Counted from the stretch's first letter, positions 8,413 through 17,830 are shown. The stretch: 64,000 bases of DNA from Actinomadura oligospora ATCC 43269 (GCF_000518265.1 NZ_JADG01000003.1:1032712-1096711), one strand, 5' to 3'. Notes: generated by a model from the sequence alone, not told the origin. Program-made: numbers and translations.

Positions 8413-9483
8413 ATGCATCAGACCCAGTTCTGCGCGTTTCTCGGGCACGACTGTGTCGCGGAGGAATGGTCGGAGGTGCAGTCCTGGGAACGACGAGCGC
8501 TTGTGCTGGCGTCCCAGGCGCACTTGCTGTCGTGCTGGATCGCCGAGGACGCGCCGGAAAGTACGGCCGTCCCGGCGCTCCTGCTCGCGGCCAGTGAGTA
8601 CGACGCGCCGAACGACATCGAGGCGCCGAATGTGGCGACGGCGTACGAATGCGGGCTGTTCCCGCACATCGATCCGCCGTCGAACACCGCCAGGCACGTG
8701 CTCGGGCTGCAAGCCATCGACGAGGAGGAGTTGCAGCGGCTTGTCTGGGAGGAATTGTTGAGCCCGTGGCCCACAGGCGAAACCGTGGCGAGCGAAAGAG
8801 TCATGGCATTGGGCCGTGAGTTCCTAGAGGAGGTGACGCACTACTTTCGGGACGCGTACGTCGCCGAGACGGTGAACATCACCGACAACATGCCCGTCCC
8901 GGAGGAATTGCATCTCGTGGTGGCGACCTCAGGCGACGAGCTGACACGGTTGAGCGTCCTGCGGTCCGCGACCGCGCCGGCGCGGCGCGACGACCTGATC
9001 CCCGATCCAGCCTGTTCCTTCGGCGGCCATGCATGCCCCGACAAGCATGTGCTCGACCAAGACGCCGCAGATCGCGCGCATGTGGCGTTGCGCGCGGTCA
9101 GTGCGGGCGCGACCCTCAGCCTGAGGCTGTCGGACTGCCCATGGACGGCCGAACTCAACGGCGACGAAAAGCCGTTCGACGTCGCCGAGTGGTACGCCGC
9201 CCTGGACGGCCTTCGCACCGAATGCCTCAACAACTACATCGACCACACCGAGGACATCGACGACCACTCCCTCGTCTACGCCGCCGTCCTCGGCGACGAG
9301 ATGTTCTGCGAACTCCTCGACATCCCACTCCGCCGAATCTCCGGCCCCGCACCCCAACGCGCCCTCCACATCACCGGCTCCTGCGAAGACGGCGACTGGC
9401 TCAGCACCGAACGGCCCTCCAGGTTCGTCCTCTTCGGCCCCACCGAGGCGATCTTCCTGCAGATCGACGCCGTCGACGCCTGA
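8413..9483 (+). CDS. Hypothetical cytosolic protein (356 aa)
   Basis: Unrecognised. It is acidic (many Glu/Asp) with no signal or membrane segment. The N-terminus (MHQTQFCAFLGHDCVAEEW) and the run CWIAEDAPESTAVPALLLAA are protein-like. The C-terminal third contains DHTEDIDDHSLVYAAVLGDE and a final RFVLFGPTEAIFLQIDAVDA beta pair. Codon and base use match the neighbours, so it is a genuine gene. The ATG at 8413 is preferred over upstream starts because the 31 extra residues are low-complexity Arg/Ala. It starts 112 bases after the sirtuin stop and could be co-transcribed with it. Confidence 0.65.
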   Translation: MHQTQFCAFLGHDCVAEEWSEVQSWERRALVLASQAHLLSCWIAEDAPESTAVPALLLAASEYDAPNDIEAPNVATAYECGLFPHIDPPSNTARHVLGLQAIDEEELQRLVWEELLSPWPTGETVASERVMALGREFLEEVTHYFRDAYVAETVNITDNMPVPEELHLVVATSGDELTRLSVLRSATAPARRDDLIPDPACSFGGHACPDKHVLDQDAADRAHVALRAVSAGATLSLRLSDCPWTAELNGDEKPFDVAEWYAALDGLRTECLNNYIDHTEDIDDHSLVYAAVLGDEMFCELLDIPLRRISGPAPQRALHITGSCEDGDWLSTERPSRFVLFGPTEAIFLQIDAVDA

Positions 9484-9685
9484 CCACGCTGGACGTGCCC
9501 TCGGGGTCACACATGCACAGCTGCGCACCCCTCCCCCCACCCGAGCGACGAGTGACCGACACCGCGCAGGCGCCGAAGTCCGCCCGGCACCACGACAAGG
9601 TCACAGCGGGCTCAGGCAGGCAGGCCACGCCGCACGCCTCGGTGACACCGAGTGCGGCCTCCAGGCCGGGCTTCGAGATCCGAAG

Positions 9686-9790
9686 TGGGTGCAGAAGCTC
9701 ACCGACGAGGACCGCCGGGCGCTCTCACCCCTGTTCTGGGTCCACATCAACCCCCAGGCCCACCCGAGAAGATCCGGGCCTACGCCGACG
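9686..9790 (+). mobile_element. Tn3-family transposase C-terminal relic
   Basis: The frame reads WVQKLTDEDRRALSPLFW followed by VHINP. This is the conserved near-C-terminal block of actinobacterial Tn3 TnpA (TDEDxRxLxPLFWxHxNPYG). The reading breaks after NP, and no upstream catalytic part is recognisable. The 487-base gap between flanking genes holds nothing else certain. The relic shows that a Tn3 element was once here. Confidence 0.6.
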
Positions 9791-9970
9791 CCCCTGACCA
9801 GGACGGCGCGCCCATGGGGCTGAGGAGCTGGCGGACAGCCCGTTGGCGTTACAAATGATCATCGGTGAAATGGAGGTTGGCGGCTGGGGAACCCCAGCAG
9901 CCGTCTTCCCCGGGCGCAGGGCCTTCGGCCTCGCCGCCGCAGACGTTCGTCTCGCTGGACCTCTTGCGCG

Positions 9971-10873
9971 TCAGTCCGGCAGCCAGTGCAGCTCGTGCGC
10001 CAGGGTTTTGGCGACGACACGGATGCGCCGGTGTAGTGGCGACTGCTCGCGTGGGAGGACCAGGTGGATCGTCAGGCTGGGCGCGCCCCGCAGCGGTCGC
10101 CAGGTGAGACCGGCCGGTGATGCCGTGACCGCGGCCTCTCCGGCCGGGGCGAGGGTGACCCCGTCGCGCAGGTCACGCTGAGACATGTCGAAGGAGACTG
10201 CGGGCGTGTGGAATCGAGGGTGTGGTCGGATGTCTCGGAACAGTGCGGACAGCTGATCGTGGATCACGGGGTTGGCCGCACGGTCCGGGAGTCGCAGCGG
10301 ATACGCGGCCGCGTCGGCGATCTCGATCTCCGGGTGTTCGGCCAGCGGATGGTGCTGTGCCAACTGGACCCCGATGCGCTGACGCCGCAGCAGGAACCGG
10401 CGCACGCCACGGCCCGGCTGTTCACCGCGGGTGATCCCGGCATCGATGCGGCCGTCGGCGACCGCAGGGGAGATCTCCGGTGTCGCCATCGGGACCGCGC
10501 CGACCTCCAGTCCGCTGTTGCCGCGAATCAGCCCGTCCACCAGGGCCGGTGCCGTCTCGGCCCCGGCGCTGAGGCTGTATCCGATGCGCAGCGTGCCCAG
10601 TTCACCGGCCGCCGCGCTCCGGGCGGTGTCCCATGCCCGGTCCAGCGCCGCCAGCGCGGACGGCGCGGACTCCGCCAAAGCCGCACCGGCCGTGGTCAAC
10701 ACGACGCTACGCGTGTTGCGGGCCAGCAGGGCCGTGCCGAGTTCCGCCTCCAATCGGCGCATCCGGGCGCTGAGTGCGGGCTGTGCGATACCGATCCGTG
10801 CGGCCGCGCGGGTGAAGTTCAACTCCTGCGCCAGCACCAGGAAGTACCGCAGGCTCACCGTATCCGGCGCCAC
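9971..10873 (-). CDS. LysR-family transcriptional regulator
   Basis: A 300-residue LTTR. The N-terminal winged HTH is intact (LRYFLVLAQELNFTRAAARI, AQPALSARMRRLEAELGTAL), followed by a type 2 periplasmic-binding-like effector domain (TLRIGYSLSAGAETAPALV ... VTASPAGLTWRPL). The GTG at 10873 has GGGAGGG five bases upstream; the open frame extends to 10948 without a comparable site. It is divergent from the DUF1330 gene with about 160 bases between the starts, the usual LysR arrangement, so DUF1330 is the likely target. Confidence 0.9.
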   Translation of the reverse strand: MAPDTVSLRYFLVLAQELNFTRAAARIGIAQPALSARMRRLEAELGTALLARNTRSVVLTTAGAALAESAPSALAALDRAWDTARSAAAGELGTLRIGYSLSAGAETAPALVDGLIRGNSGLEVGAVPMATPEISPAVADGRIDAGITRGEQPGRGVRRFLLRRQRIGVQLAQHHPLAEHPEIEIADAAAYPLRLPDRAANPVIHDQLSALFRDIRPHPRFHTPAVSFDMSQRDLRDGVTLAPAGEAAVTASPAGLTWRPLRGAPSLTIHLVLPREQSPLHRRIRVVAKTLAHELHWLPD

Positions 10874-11031
10874 GCGCCCTCCCTGCCGATTGATAACGAT
10901 CCATTCTGAGCCTATCCCGTACCGGTCTTTCCCCCGACCGCACATCAAGCCCTAACCTGCGCATGCCGGGATCGATCGATCTGAGTGTCAATTCGAAGTC
11001 AGACGTGTCCGGCCGAACACAGGAGGTTTCC

Positions 11032-11325
11032 ATGGCTAAGGGCTACTGGGTCAGTGTCTACCCCGCCATTTCCGACCCTGAGAGGCTGACTCCCTACGAC
11101 AAGCTGGCCCGTCTGGCCGTCCAGGCTGGGGGCGGGCGCGTCCTGTCCCGGGGCGGTCGAATCGTCGCCCACGAGGCCGGAATCACACAACGCGTCGTTC
11201 TGATCGAGTTCGACAACTTTGAACAGGCCGTCGCGGCATACGAGAGCGAGGCATACCAGAAGGCGCTGGTCGCCCTGCCCGACGGCGTCGAGCGCGACTT
11301 CCGCATCATCGAAGGCATCGACTGA
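11032..11325 (+). CDS. DUF1330 domain protein
   Basis: A 97-residue ferredoxin-like (dimeric alpha/beta barrel) protein. It has the family hallmarks MAKGYWVSVYPAISDPERL at the start, RGGRIVAHEAGITQRVVLIEF in the middle and AYESEAYQKALVALPDGVERDF at the end. The biochemical role of DUF1330 is not established; related folds are monooxygenases and small-molecule isomerases. A strong AGGAGG lies seven bases before the ATG. It is the probable target of the divergent LysR regulator. Confidence 0.9.
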   Translation: MAKGYWVSVYPAISDPERLTPYDKLARLAVQAGGGRVLSRGGRIVAHEAGITQRVVLIEFDNFEQAVAAYESEAYQKALVALPDGVERDFRIIEGID

Positions 11326-11503
11326 CCGGCGGGCCAAGCCATCGCTGAGCATCCGTCACCTGAAACGCACACAGTGCAGGACGGCACCGGCTGAGGCAGG
11401 ACGGTACGCGTCCGGGACGCGTTCGGTCGGCCGTTGCGGCCAGGTCCGGCTATCAGCGGAACGCCGTTCGCGGTTGCCGTTCGTTGAGCGTCGAAGGGGG
11501 CCG

Positions 11504-12385
11504 ATGTCCTGGCCGGATGTCACGGTGGTCGATGCGTGCGTGCGGCGCGACGGCCGGGGCGGCAGCCCCACGGCCGTCACCGACGACGACCCGGCGGCGA
11601 CGGACCCGGACCGGCGCGCGGTCGCTGCTGCGGCCGGCACCTCGCACGCGGCGTTCCTCGGCCCGGGGCGGACGCCGGACGGTGGCCGGCCGGTCCGGTT
11701 CTTCACCGCCACCGCCGAACTGTCCGGCTGCGGTCACGGCACCGTCGCCGCGCAGGCCGTCCGGTTGACCCGCACCGCGCTGGACGAGCTGAACGACCGC
11801 CAACACACCGGCGGGCGCACGTTCGACACCGTCGCGATCCGCCGCCCCGCCGGCATCGAGGTGTGGTTCGACCAGGGCCTCGTCGCGCTGCGTCACCCGG
11901 CGCCGGACGAGCGCGCCGCGATCGTCGCCGCGCTCGGGCTCACCGCGGACGACCCGCATCCGACCGACGCGCCACGGATCGCCGCGCCCGGCGCACCACG
12001 CATGCTGGTACCGGTCCACGACCGGTCGGCGCTGCTCCGAGTCCACCCACACCTCGGCAGGCTGACAGCGGCGTGCCGGCGGTACGGGCTCCTCGGCTGT
12101 TTCGTGTACGCACCGCCGGTGGGCGACCGACCGGGTGCGGCGCGGATGTTCGCGCCGGCGATCGGTGTCGACGAGGACGTCGCCAACGCCAACAGCACCG
12201 GCTGCCTGGCCGCCCACCTCCTCGACACGACAGGGGCGCAGACGGTCGCGATCGAGGTGGGGCAGGGTGACACCCTCGGTCGACCGGCCAGGGTGCTCGC
12301 CTCGGCCCGACGCGGGCCGGCGGGCATCACGACCCGGGTCGGCGGGTTGGCGGTGGTCCGCGACGGACACCGAGGCGACGACTAG
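11504..12385 (+). CDS. PhzF-family isomerase/epimerase-like protein
   Basis: A 293-residue protein with the twin diaminopimelate-epimerase-like halves of PhzF: VTVVDACVRRDGRGGSPTAV at the start, RFFTATAELSGCGHGTVAAQ (the xCGHxT block) and a C-terminal NSTGCLAAHLL block in place of the usual DPATGSA. PhzF itself isomerises trans-2,3-dihydro-3-hydroxyanthranilate, but most homologues have unknown substrates. The spacing between the first acidic residue and GGS is changed relative to the usual GNP motif, so activity may differ. It has a GGGGG-type SD close to the ATG. No phenazine genes are nearby. Confidence 0.75.
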   Translation: MSWPDVTVVDACVRRDGRGGSPTAVTDDDPAATDPDRRAVAAAAGTSHAAFLGPGRTPDGGRPVRFFTATAELSGCGHGTVAAQAVRLTRTALDELNDRQHTGGRTFDTVAIRRPAGIEVWFDQGLVALRHPAPDERAAIVAALGLTADDPHPTDAPRIAAPGAPRMLVPVHDRSALLRVHPHLGRLTAACRRYGLLGCFVYAPPVGDRPGAARMFAPAIGVDEDVANANSTGCLAAHLLDTTGAQTVAIEVGQGDTLGRPARVLASARRGPAGITTRVGGLAVVRDGHRGDD

Positions 12386-13086
12386 ACCGTCCCTCTTCTG
12401 CGATCCGCGCATGGGGCCGGGGCTGTCCGCTGCGTTCAAGCGTTGGCACCCGGTGGCGGCCGTCAGCGGAGCGCGGCATCGAGGGGGCGCGGCTGGGTGT
12501 CCATCGGGAGACGCACAGCTTGGCGGCGACGACGGTTGGAGGGCTTGTGCTGCCTGCCGGTTCTGCTCCATGGTTTCGCTACCGGTTCAGGGGTGGTTCG
12601 CGGCCTGTGCGGCTGCCAATCCGTACGGGGCGAAAACGATCGTTATTGTCCCTGCATAACGGCGCTGGCTTGCCCACCGAAGATGATCCTGCCTATCGGG
12701 ACTTCTCCGAGCGCCGGCCCTCAAGGGCCGATCCAGGATCGGAGACTGCTCGAGATCATCACTAGCGCCGTTTCCGTGAATCATGTTAGTCCCGGGCAGG
12801 CAAGAACAAGGGCAGGCCGCCGTCCGTCGCCTCGCTCTACCGGGCCTTGCCGAAGCCGAGGCGGCAGCCGAACAGGCCGCCGCGAACGACCGCGTGACGC
12901 TGCGCCCAAGCTCGCCCCGATCCGGCAGCGCAGCGATCCGGAAACACCCGCGGGAGCCGAGCTCCACGACCGCCTCCAGGCTCAGGTCCTCCAACGCCGC
13001 GCGGGCCAGTAGCCCAAATCCGCACCCACTACTGGCCCCGCCACCCGCCTGTTGCCGGTTTCCGCCGTACCTTGGCTGCCCCAAGG
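12386..13086. other. Gene-poor gap, possible decayed coding fragments
   Basis: About 700 bases between the PhzF-like and LLM genes. The minus strand holds an open stretch near 12920-13030 (GLLARAALEDLSLEAVVEL) and the plus strand one near 12830-12890 (AAVRRLALPGLAEAEAAAEQ). Both have protein-like composition but no supported start or family. Probably remnants of lost genes. Confidence 0.4.
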
Positions 13087-13992
13087 TCAGCCCGTGGTGA
13101 ACTCGAAGGTCGGGTTCCGCCTGGCCCCCACCCGCTCCAGCGCCTCGGCCAGCAGGTGGACCTGGTCCAGGGAACTGCTGGCCGGGTAGAGCACCAGGTC
13201 GTCGACGCCCGCGTCCGACAAGGCGATCAGCTCCTTGAGCAGGCGCTCGTCGGAGTCGAGTGAGTCGGCGCGGACCGGCTCGTAGTACGGCGACTCCTTG
13301 GAGCCGTAGTAATGAGCCACGTACTCGTCGGTGAGCTGGACGGCCTCGGAACCGCAGCAGAAGTAGCGGCCGGTGAGGATGTGCGGCTTGCCGGGCCGCT
13401 CAGCCGTGGCCCATGCCTCGGTGACGCCCTGCACGCCGTTCACCAGCAGGTCCAGGCTCAGTGTCGGCGCCACCCAGCCGTCACCGAAGCGGGCGGCGCG
13501 GGCATAGCCCGCGGGGATCAGGCCACCGATGAGCAGCTTGGGACGGCCCTTGCCGGGCAGCGGGGTGGGTCCGGAGACGCTGGTGACCTCCCCGTCCCAG
13601 ACACGACGCATTTCGGTCAGGGTGTCGTCGAAGAGTTTGCCGTGGCCCTTTTCGGGAGCACCGCTGAGGGTGAAGTCGTCCGGCCAGGCCCCGATGCCCA
13701 GGCCCGCCGTGAGCCGGCCCTCCGAGATCAGGTCGACGGTAGCGAGCTGCTTGGCCAACAGGATCGGGTTGCCCCGCCATCCGACGTTCAGCACGCTGGT
13801 GAACAGCTGGACGCGTTCGGTCACCGCTGCGGCGATGCCGAGGGAGACCAGCGGGTCCAGGATGTCGTAGACCAGGCGGTCGATGGATCCCAGGGAATGG
13901 AAGCCGAGGCGCTCGCTGTCCTCCGCCCACTGCTTGACCTCCCGCGCAGGACGTCCGGGAACGGCGATCGGCAGACCAATTCCAATATTCAC
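13087..13992 (-). CDS. LLM-class flavin-dependent oxidoreductase
   Basis: A 301-residue luciferase-like (bacterial luciferase/F420 or FMN) TIM-barrel oxidoreductase. The start NIGIGLPIAVPGRPAREV, the SIDRLVYDILDPLVSLGIAAAV strand, the VGWRGNPILLAKQLATVDLI helix (the LAKxxATLDxLSxGR signature, with GRLTAGLGIGAWPDDF) and GRPKLLIGGLIPAGYARAAR are typical. The substrate is unknown. The GTG at 13992 has GGAG five bases upstream; a GTG two codons earlier is possible. The F420-versus-FMN choice cannot be settled from sequence. Confidence 0.9.
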   Translation of the reverse strand: MNIGIGLPIAVPGRPAREVKQWAEDSERLGFHSLGSIDRLVYDILDPLVSLGIAAAVTERVQLFTSVLNVGWRGNPILLAKQLATVDLISEGRLTAGLGIGAWPDDFTLSGAPEKGHGKLFDDTLTEMRRVWDGEVTSVSGPTPLPGKGRPKLLIGGLIPAGYARAARFGDGWVAPTLSLDLLVNGVQGVTEAWATAERPGKPHILTGRYFCCGSEAVQLTDEYVAHYYGSKESPYYEPVRADSLDSDERLLKELIALSDAGVDDLVLYPASSSLDQVHLLAEALERVGARRNPTFEFTTG

Positions 13993-14237
13993 GAGCACTC
14001 CGTCTCAACCAAGATCTCACTACGGGAACAACGGTCCGGACAGCCCGTTTTTTCCGGCCGTCCTCATGCGCCCGCCGAGGCGCATGGGCGGGACGATATT
14101 CAGCAAGATCGGCATCGGTCTTGTACGGATCGGACACGCTCCAGGGATCTCCCACCTGACCGCCGCCGAACAGGCGCCCACCGACCGGTACCGCCGGGGG
14201 GCCGGCCGACCGCTCCGAGCAGTTCACCAAGCAACTC

Positions 14238-15076
14238 GCCGGTCGAGTACTGCCTCTACAACCGCGGTGGTAGCCAGCGTGCGCTGTTTCAGTACGGCAC
14301 CCCGGGCACCCGATTGGCTTTCACCCCAGGTCATCGGTGCGGCGCGGGCGGTAGGGGTCGAGTTGTTGGTGATCGACCGTCCTGGCTATGGGATGTCCGC
14401 TCGCCGGCCGGGGCGGCGGGTCGTGGACGTTGCTGCGGATGTGTCCACCGTGGTGGAGGCGGTGGGGTGGGATCGATTCGCGGTCTGGGGTGGCTCGGGT
14501 GGAGCGCCGCACGCCTTGGCCGTCGCCGCGCGGCTGCCAGATCGCGTCACCGCGTGCGCGAGCGTCGTCGGCCTGGCTCCTTACGATGCTCCCGGCCTGG
14601 ACTGGTACGCCGATATGTCAGCGGGCAACGTCGAAGAGTCCCAGGCAGCCGCACGGGGAGAACGGGTCTATCGCCCGCTCGTCGAGCGGCTCGCAGCCGA
14701 GGCAATAGCCGACATCGAGGCCGGCGGCATCCAAGTTTCCGACGCCTACCAGCTACCCGAGGTCGACCGTCGCGCGCTCGCGGCCCGCCGCGAGGAACAG
14801 GGCTATCTCGACCGTATGGACCTGACCTACCGGCACGGCATCGACGGATGGATCGACGACTGCATGGCCCTGACCGAGCCGTGGGGCTTTGAGCTGTCGA
14901 AACTCACCACACCCACCAGCGTCTGGTACGGGCCCGCCGATGTCCTGGCCTCCCGCGCCCACCACGAGTACCTGCTCTCTGTCATCCCCGCCGCCCAACG
15001 CCGCGAGCTCCACGGCGACCACCTGGTGAACAACACCGACCTCGCCGCGGTCTACGACTGGCTAGCGGAGCTCTGA
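14238..15076 (+). pseudogene. Alpha/beta hydrolase, frameshifted and N-terminally truncated
   Basis: The first 30 or so codons (VEYCLYNRGGSQRALFQYGTPGTRLAF) hold the oxyanion HGTPGT-like motif in one frame. The rest, from QVIGAARAVGVELLVIDRPGYG through the nucleophile elbow GGSGGAPHA (in place of the usual GxSxG) to the catalytic His in ELHGDHLVNN, is in the next frame. The break lies near 14320-14330 (ttcaccccaggtcat). No plausible start codon precedes the first part, so the N-terminus is also lost. It resembles the proline-iminopeptidase/haloalkane-dehalogenase side of the superfamily. It is either a pseudogene or a one-base sequencing error plus a truncation. Confidence 0.75.
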
Positions 15077-15392
15077 ATCCGCAGCCCCGAACCGATCCGC
15101 CCACTAAACACCTACTTTGGCCACCGCGACGCCCACTGCGAGTACCGACCCGCGACGCTGCCCGGCCTCCCACAGTGCTGGCCCGCCCTGGCTGCCGCGC
15201 TCGCGACCAGACAGGAGGAGGAATGGCCAGACCGTCGTTGGCGGCACCGGCCGGTAACGCGACAGAGCAGAGGCTCTGCCAGGCTTCCCGAACGCATCGC
15301 CCCAGGTCAGTGGGTTCCGTTGACAGCACCATTGCGGTCACGGCCCGACACGGTTGTCCACAGCAGGAATCCCTCCAGCCCACAACCGCCGC
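15077..15392. other. Gap with an open plus-strand fragment
   Basis: A plus-strand reading from about 15105 (YFGHRDAHCEYRPATLPGL, then CWPALAAALATRQEEEWPD) looks like part of a lost gene and runs into the 48-bp repeat at 15393. There is no start codon or recognised family. I see nothing else here. Confidence 0.35.
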
Positions 15393-15440
15393 TCAAGATC
15401 GATCTCAGCGCTCATGGCTGTCCCAGGGTTCCTCAACCCC
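15393..15440 (-). repeat. 48-bp Tn3-terminus-like repeat, copy A
   Basis: Read on the minus strand it starts GGGGTTGAGGAACCC and ends GATCGATCTTGA. It is almost identical to the copy at 19478-19525 and related to those at 18029 and 21702. The GGGG outer end and 40-50 bp length are characteristic of Tn3-family inverted repeats. On the plus strand this is a right-hand end (…CCCC), so any element would have lain to its left. It supplies the last 11 codons and the stop of the gene at 15405-16493. Confidence 0.65.
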
Positions 15441-16493
15441 GATGGTGAGCGCATCGACGCGGTCCATGAGGTCGGAGTACTCGCTGTCGGCGTCGTCGAT
15501 GATCTCTTGAGGTGTGCGCGCTCGGCGCGGTCCGAAGTGGTCTTCGGCGATGCGGGCGATCTCGGGTTGCGGGTCGGCGTCCCAGTAGGAGGCCCCGGAG
15601 GTGATGGCCTCATAGGGGCCGATGCCGCCCGCGAGCAGGTAGAGCAGGTCGCGCAGGTTCGGTGCGACGGGTCCCATGGCGCCCTCGCCTTCGAGGAAGA
15701 CGACGGGCTGTTCCTCGACAGGATGTCCCTGGTGGACCAGCCAGAAGGCCGCCAGGCCGCCGCTGCCGTCGTGGCCGAACACCCGGAACTCTCGTTCGGC
15801 CGCAGGGTTGCAGGTCCACGCGTGCGGCCCGCCGAAGGTGAAGTGGCCGTACATCTCGAAGGCGATCTCGCCGAATCCGTGCGCGGTCTGGTGATCGTGC
15901 AGTGCACGCAGGGCGGCAGGGAAGGGTTCGTCGGCACCGGGTTCCGGCCAGGACGGGTACTCCCGCGCTGGCGCGGCGGCCAGGACCGCATCCGCCGACT
16001 TCAGCAGTTCGGGATCGTCCTCGTCCCGCTCGTTGAGCGTAAGGAGAAACCAGATGAAGCGGCCGTCGTCGTGATAGCGCGCCTCGAGGGTGCTGCGCTC
16101 GTCGCGGCGCAGGATGTGGACGATGTTCCCGTACTCCTGGACGCTGCTGTGCAGTGCTCGTGCGCGCGCCTCGGGCTCGGGCAGCGCCGTGCTGAGGCCG
16201 TCCCCCATCGGCAAGGGGTAATCCTCCTTGATCCACACCTTGGCGAGGTAGCCGAGCAGCGGGCCGCGTCCCCTCACCCGGATCGAGGGATAGCAGCCGG
16301 GCACTCGCGCGGTCGCCTGGTAGGTGAGCTCGAACCCGTGCGCGTCCGAGCCGGTCGGGGCGATGTCTTCTCGGTCGGTGAACGTGGGAAGGGGCTTCAG
16401 GGGGTAGTTCCGGTGCAGCTCGATCAGGTCCGGGTCGTCGGTGCGGCGGCCGAGCAGACCGTCGAGCAGTTCGAAGGGGGGCGATTCGATCAC
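15405..16493 (-). CDS. Hypothetical SMI1-associated-type protein, 3' end formed by a repeat
   Basis: A 362-residue acidic protein, not assigned to a family. It has long protein-like stretches: LHRNYPLKPLPTFTDREDI, CYPSIRVRGRGPLLGYLAKV and FEMYGHFTFGGPHAWTCN. The tail is DADSEYSDLMDRVDALTI. There is no signal or membrane segment. The last 11 residues (GVEEPWDSHER) and the stop lie inside the 48-bp repeat, so the original C-terminus was replaced by a transposon-end insertion or deletion. The ATG at 16493 is the first start after the gap, and the reading frame is otherwise intact. Confidence 0.65.
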   Translation of the reverse strand: MIESPPFELLDGLLGRRTDDPDLIELHRNYPLKPLPTFTDREDIAPTGSDAHGFELTYQATARVPGCYPSIRVRGRGPLLGYLAKVWIKEDYPLPMGDGLSTALPEPEARARALHSSVQEYGNIVHILRRDERSTLEARYHDDGRFIWFLLTLNERDEDDPELLKSADAVLAAAPAREYPSWPEPGADEPFPAALRALHDHQTAHGFGEIAFEMYGHFTFGGPHAWTCNPAAEREFRVFGHDGSGGLAAFWLVHQGHPVEEQPVVFLEGEGAMGPVAPNLRDLLYLLAGGIGPYEAITSGASYWDADPQPEIARIAEDHFGPRRARTPQEIIDDADSEYSDLMDRVDALTIGVEEPWDSHER

Positions 16494-17432
16494 GCCGGAA
16501 AGCTATCGCCCGATCCGGACATCCCCGCGGTCCGAACACGGGGTGTCGGCGGAGCGCAGTCCGGCGGCGGCCGCAGCAGCGGGGGGCTTGTTCGACCTCG
16601 GCGCCGGTGCGGTGGACGTCCAGGACGGCGGTCCGGAGCGCGACCGCGTGGCCGTGGGGCCCCGCTCGTCGGCCAGCGGCCCAAGGCCGGGGTTGCAGCG
16701 GGCCTGGTACTGGTCGCCGTTGGCCGCGCGCGAGACCAGCTCCCAGTACGCGAGGTTCTGACAGGACGGCTCCTCGCAGCGGTGCGCCACCTCAACCCCA
16801 TACACCGAGCCTGTCCTGTTGGCCATCCGTGTCGGCGGTGGCGACTTCGGCAAGAGCTTCAACTTCACGCCCGAAAGTCAGCGCCGCCGCCCTACGCAAC
16901 CGCCCAGGGGTCATCGAGCACCGGCTGGCGTCGCCAGGGCGGGCCGGACCCGTAACGCAGCGGCGGAGGGCCGTGTTGCCGTTGTAGTCGATGGCGCGCA
17001 TCCGCGGTAGCGGCGCCATCTGGCGGGACATGTCTCGGTCGCGCACGTGTCGAGTGCGGTGAGCAGGGCATCCGGGGCAGGGGCGTCGGTCAGGCACATC
17101 CATCCCAGCGCGGCGCTGACGCGCACTGGCTCCCCGACCAGTGCAAGCCGTTCTGCCTCACTGCCCGCCACGGCGAGACCGAGGCCGCGCTCCGACGCCA
17201 CGAGACACCTGCTCGTCAACCGCGACAACCTCCGCGCGGCGGTCGCGACGCTGGTCAATGCCACTGAGGATGCGTGATCCGCTCTGGTGGGCAACGGCAC
17301 GGCGTGCGCGTCGGACTCCGCCTCGTCCACGCCGGAGCTCGCGACGCCGACTGATCGCGACCCGCGACCGACCCGAGGACACGTTGGCCACCACACCTCC
17401 CGTCACGACTTCGACGCGAGGCGGATGCATGT
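16494..17432. other. Gap with decayed minus-strand fragments
   Basis: No intact gene. Minus-strand pieces have protein-like composition but lie in different frames: near 16710-16800 a Cys-containing stretch (HRCEEPSCQNLAYWELVSRA), near 16960-17000 MRAIDYNGNTALRR, and near 17060-17200 LVGEPVRVSAALGWMCLTDA. Together they suggest one or two genes destroyed by frameshifts. No family is assignable. Confidence 0.4.
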
Positions 17433-17472
17433 GTTTCGCGAAACGCAAAACTAGTTACACGTATCGCGAAAC
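17433..17472. promoter_or_regulatory. Tandem palindromic operator pair
   Basis: GTTTCGCGAAAC (17433-17444, a perfect 12-bp palindrome) and GTATCGCGAAAC (17461-17472, 11 of 12 identical) are separated by an AT-rich 16-base spacer. Such paired palindromes in an AT-rich patch are typical repressor sites at a promoter. A polypurine AGGAG follows at 17481, then ATGs near 17498. No regulator gene is adjacent, so the partner lies outside the window or has been lost. Confidence 0.55.
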
Positions 17473-17626
17473 CAAATATTAGGAGCGTGCGTGAGTAGAT
17501 GAGAATGACCCTTATCATTCACTTGCCCGGCGAGGTGCGCGCGGCGGCCATCCCCGCCAGCGATACCTACGAGCCCGCGACGCCCTTGCCAAGCGACGCG
17601 AGAGCATCAGCGGTCCGCGCCACGAG

Positions 17627-17830
17627 ATGGCAGTGACGGCGACGCGAGAGCGTCAGTGGGCGACACGAAAGTGGTATGGCACGCTGACCGGCGGCGAGCT
17701 GGCCGAGGACGCCGATTTCGCGAGCTTCGCCCGGCAGACCGCCGCATCCGCCCGTTCCCTGTTCGGCGAAGGCGACGAGCTCCAGGCGGTTCTCAAGGCA
17801 TGGAGGACGGTCGGGGTGCCCGCCGGGTAA
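17627..17830 (+). CDS. Small hypothetical protein (67 aa)
   Basis: A short reading frame with good composition from residue 11 on (WATRKWYGTLTGGELAEDAD, then RSLFGEGDELQAVLKAWRTV). It looks like the C-terminal part of a larger helical protein. The preceding bases contain two near-identical 21-base direct repeats (about 17593-17613 and 17639-17659), so the true start may have been shifted by a duplication. An upstream frame beginning MRMTLIIHLPGEVRAAAIPA near 17498 could be its original N-terminus in another frame. Function unknown; it may be a relic. Confidence 0.4.
   Translation: MAVTATRERQWATRKWYGTLTGGELAEDADFASFARQTAASARSLFGEGDELQAVLKAWRTVGVPAG

Noticed and set aside
11219..11503. An N-terminal extension of 95 residues on the PhzF-like protein
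   Set aside because: Arg/Ser-rich antisense-like composition overlapping DUF1330; the ATG at 11504 has a good SD and fits the family start.
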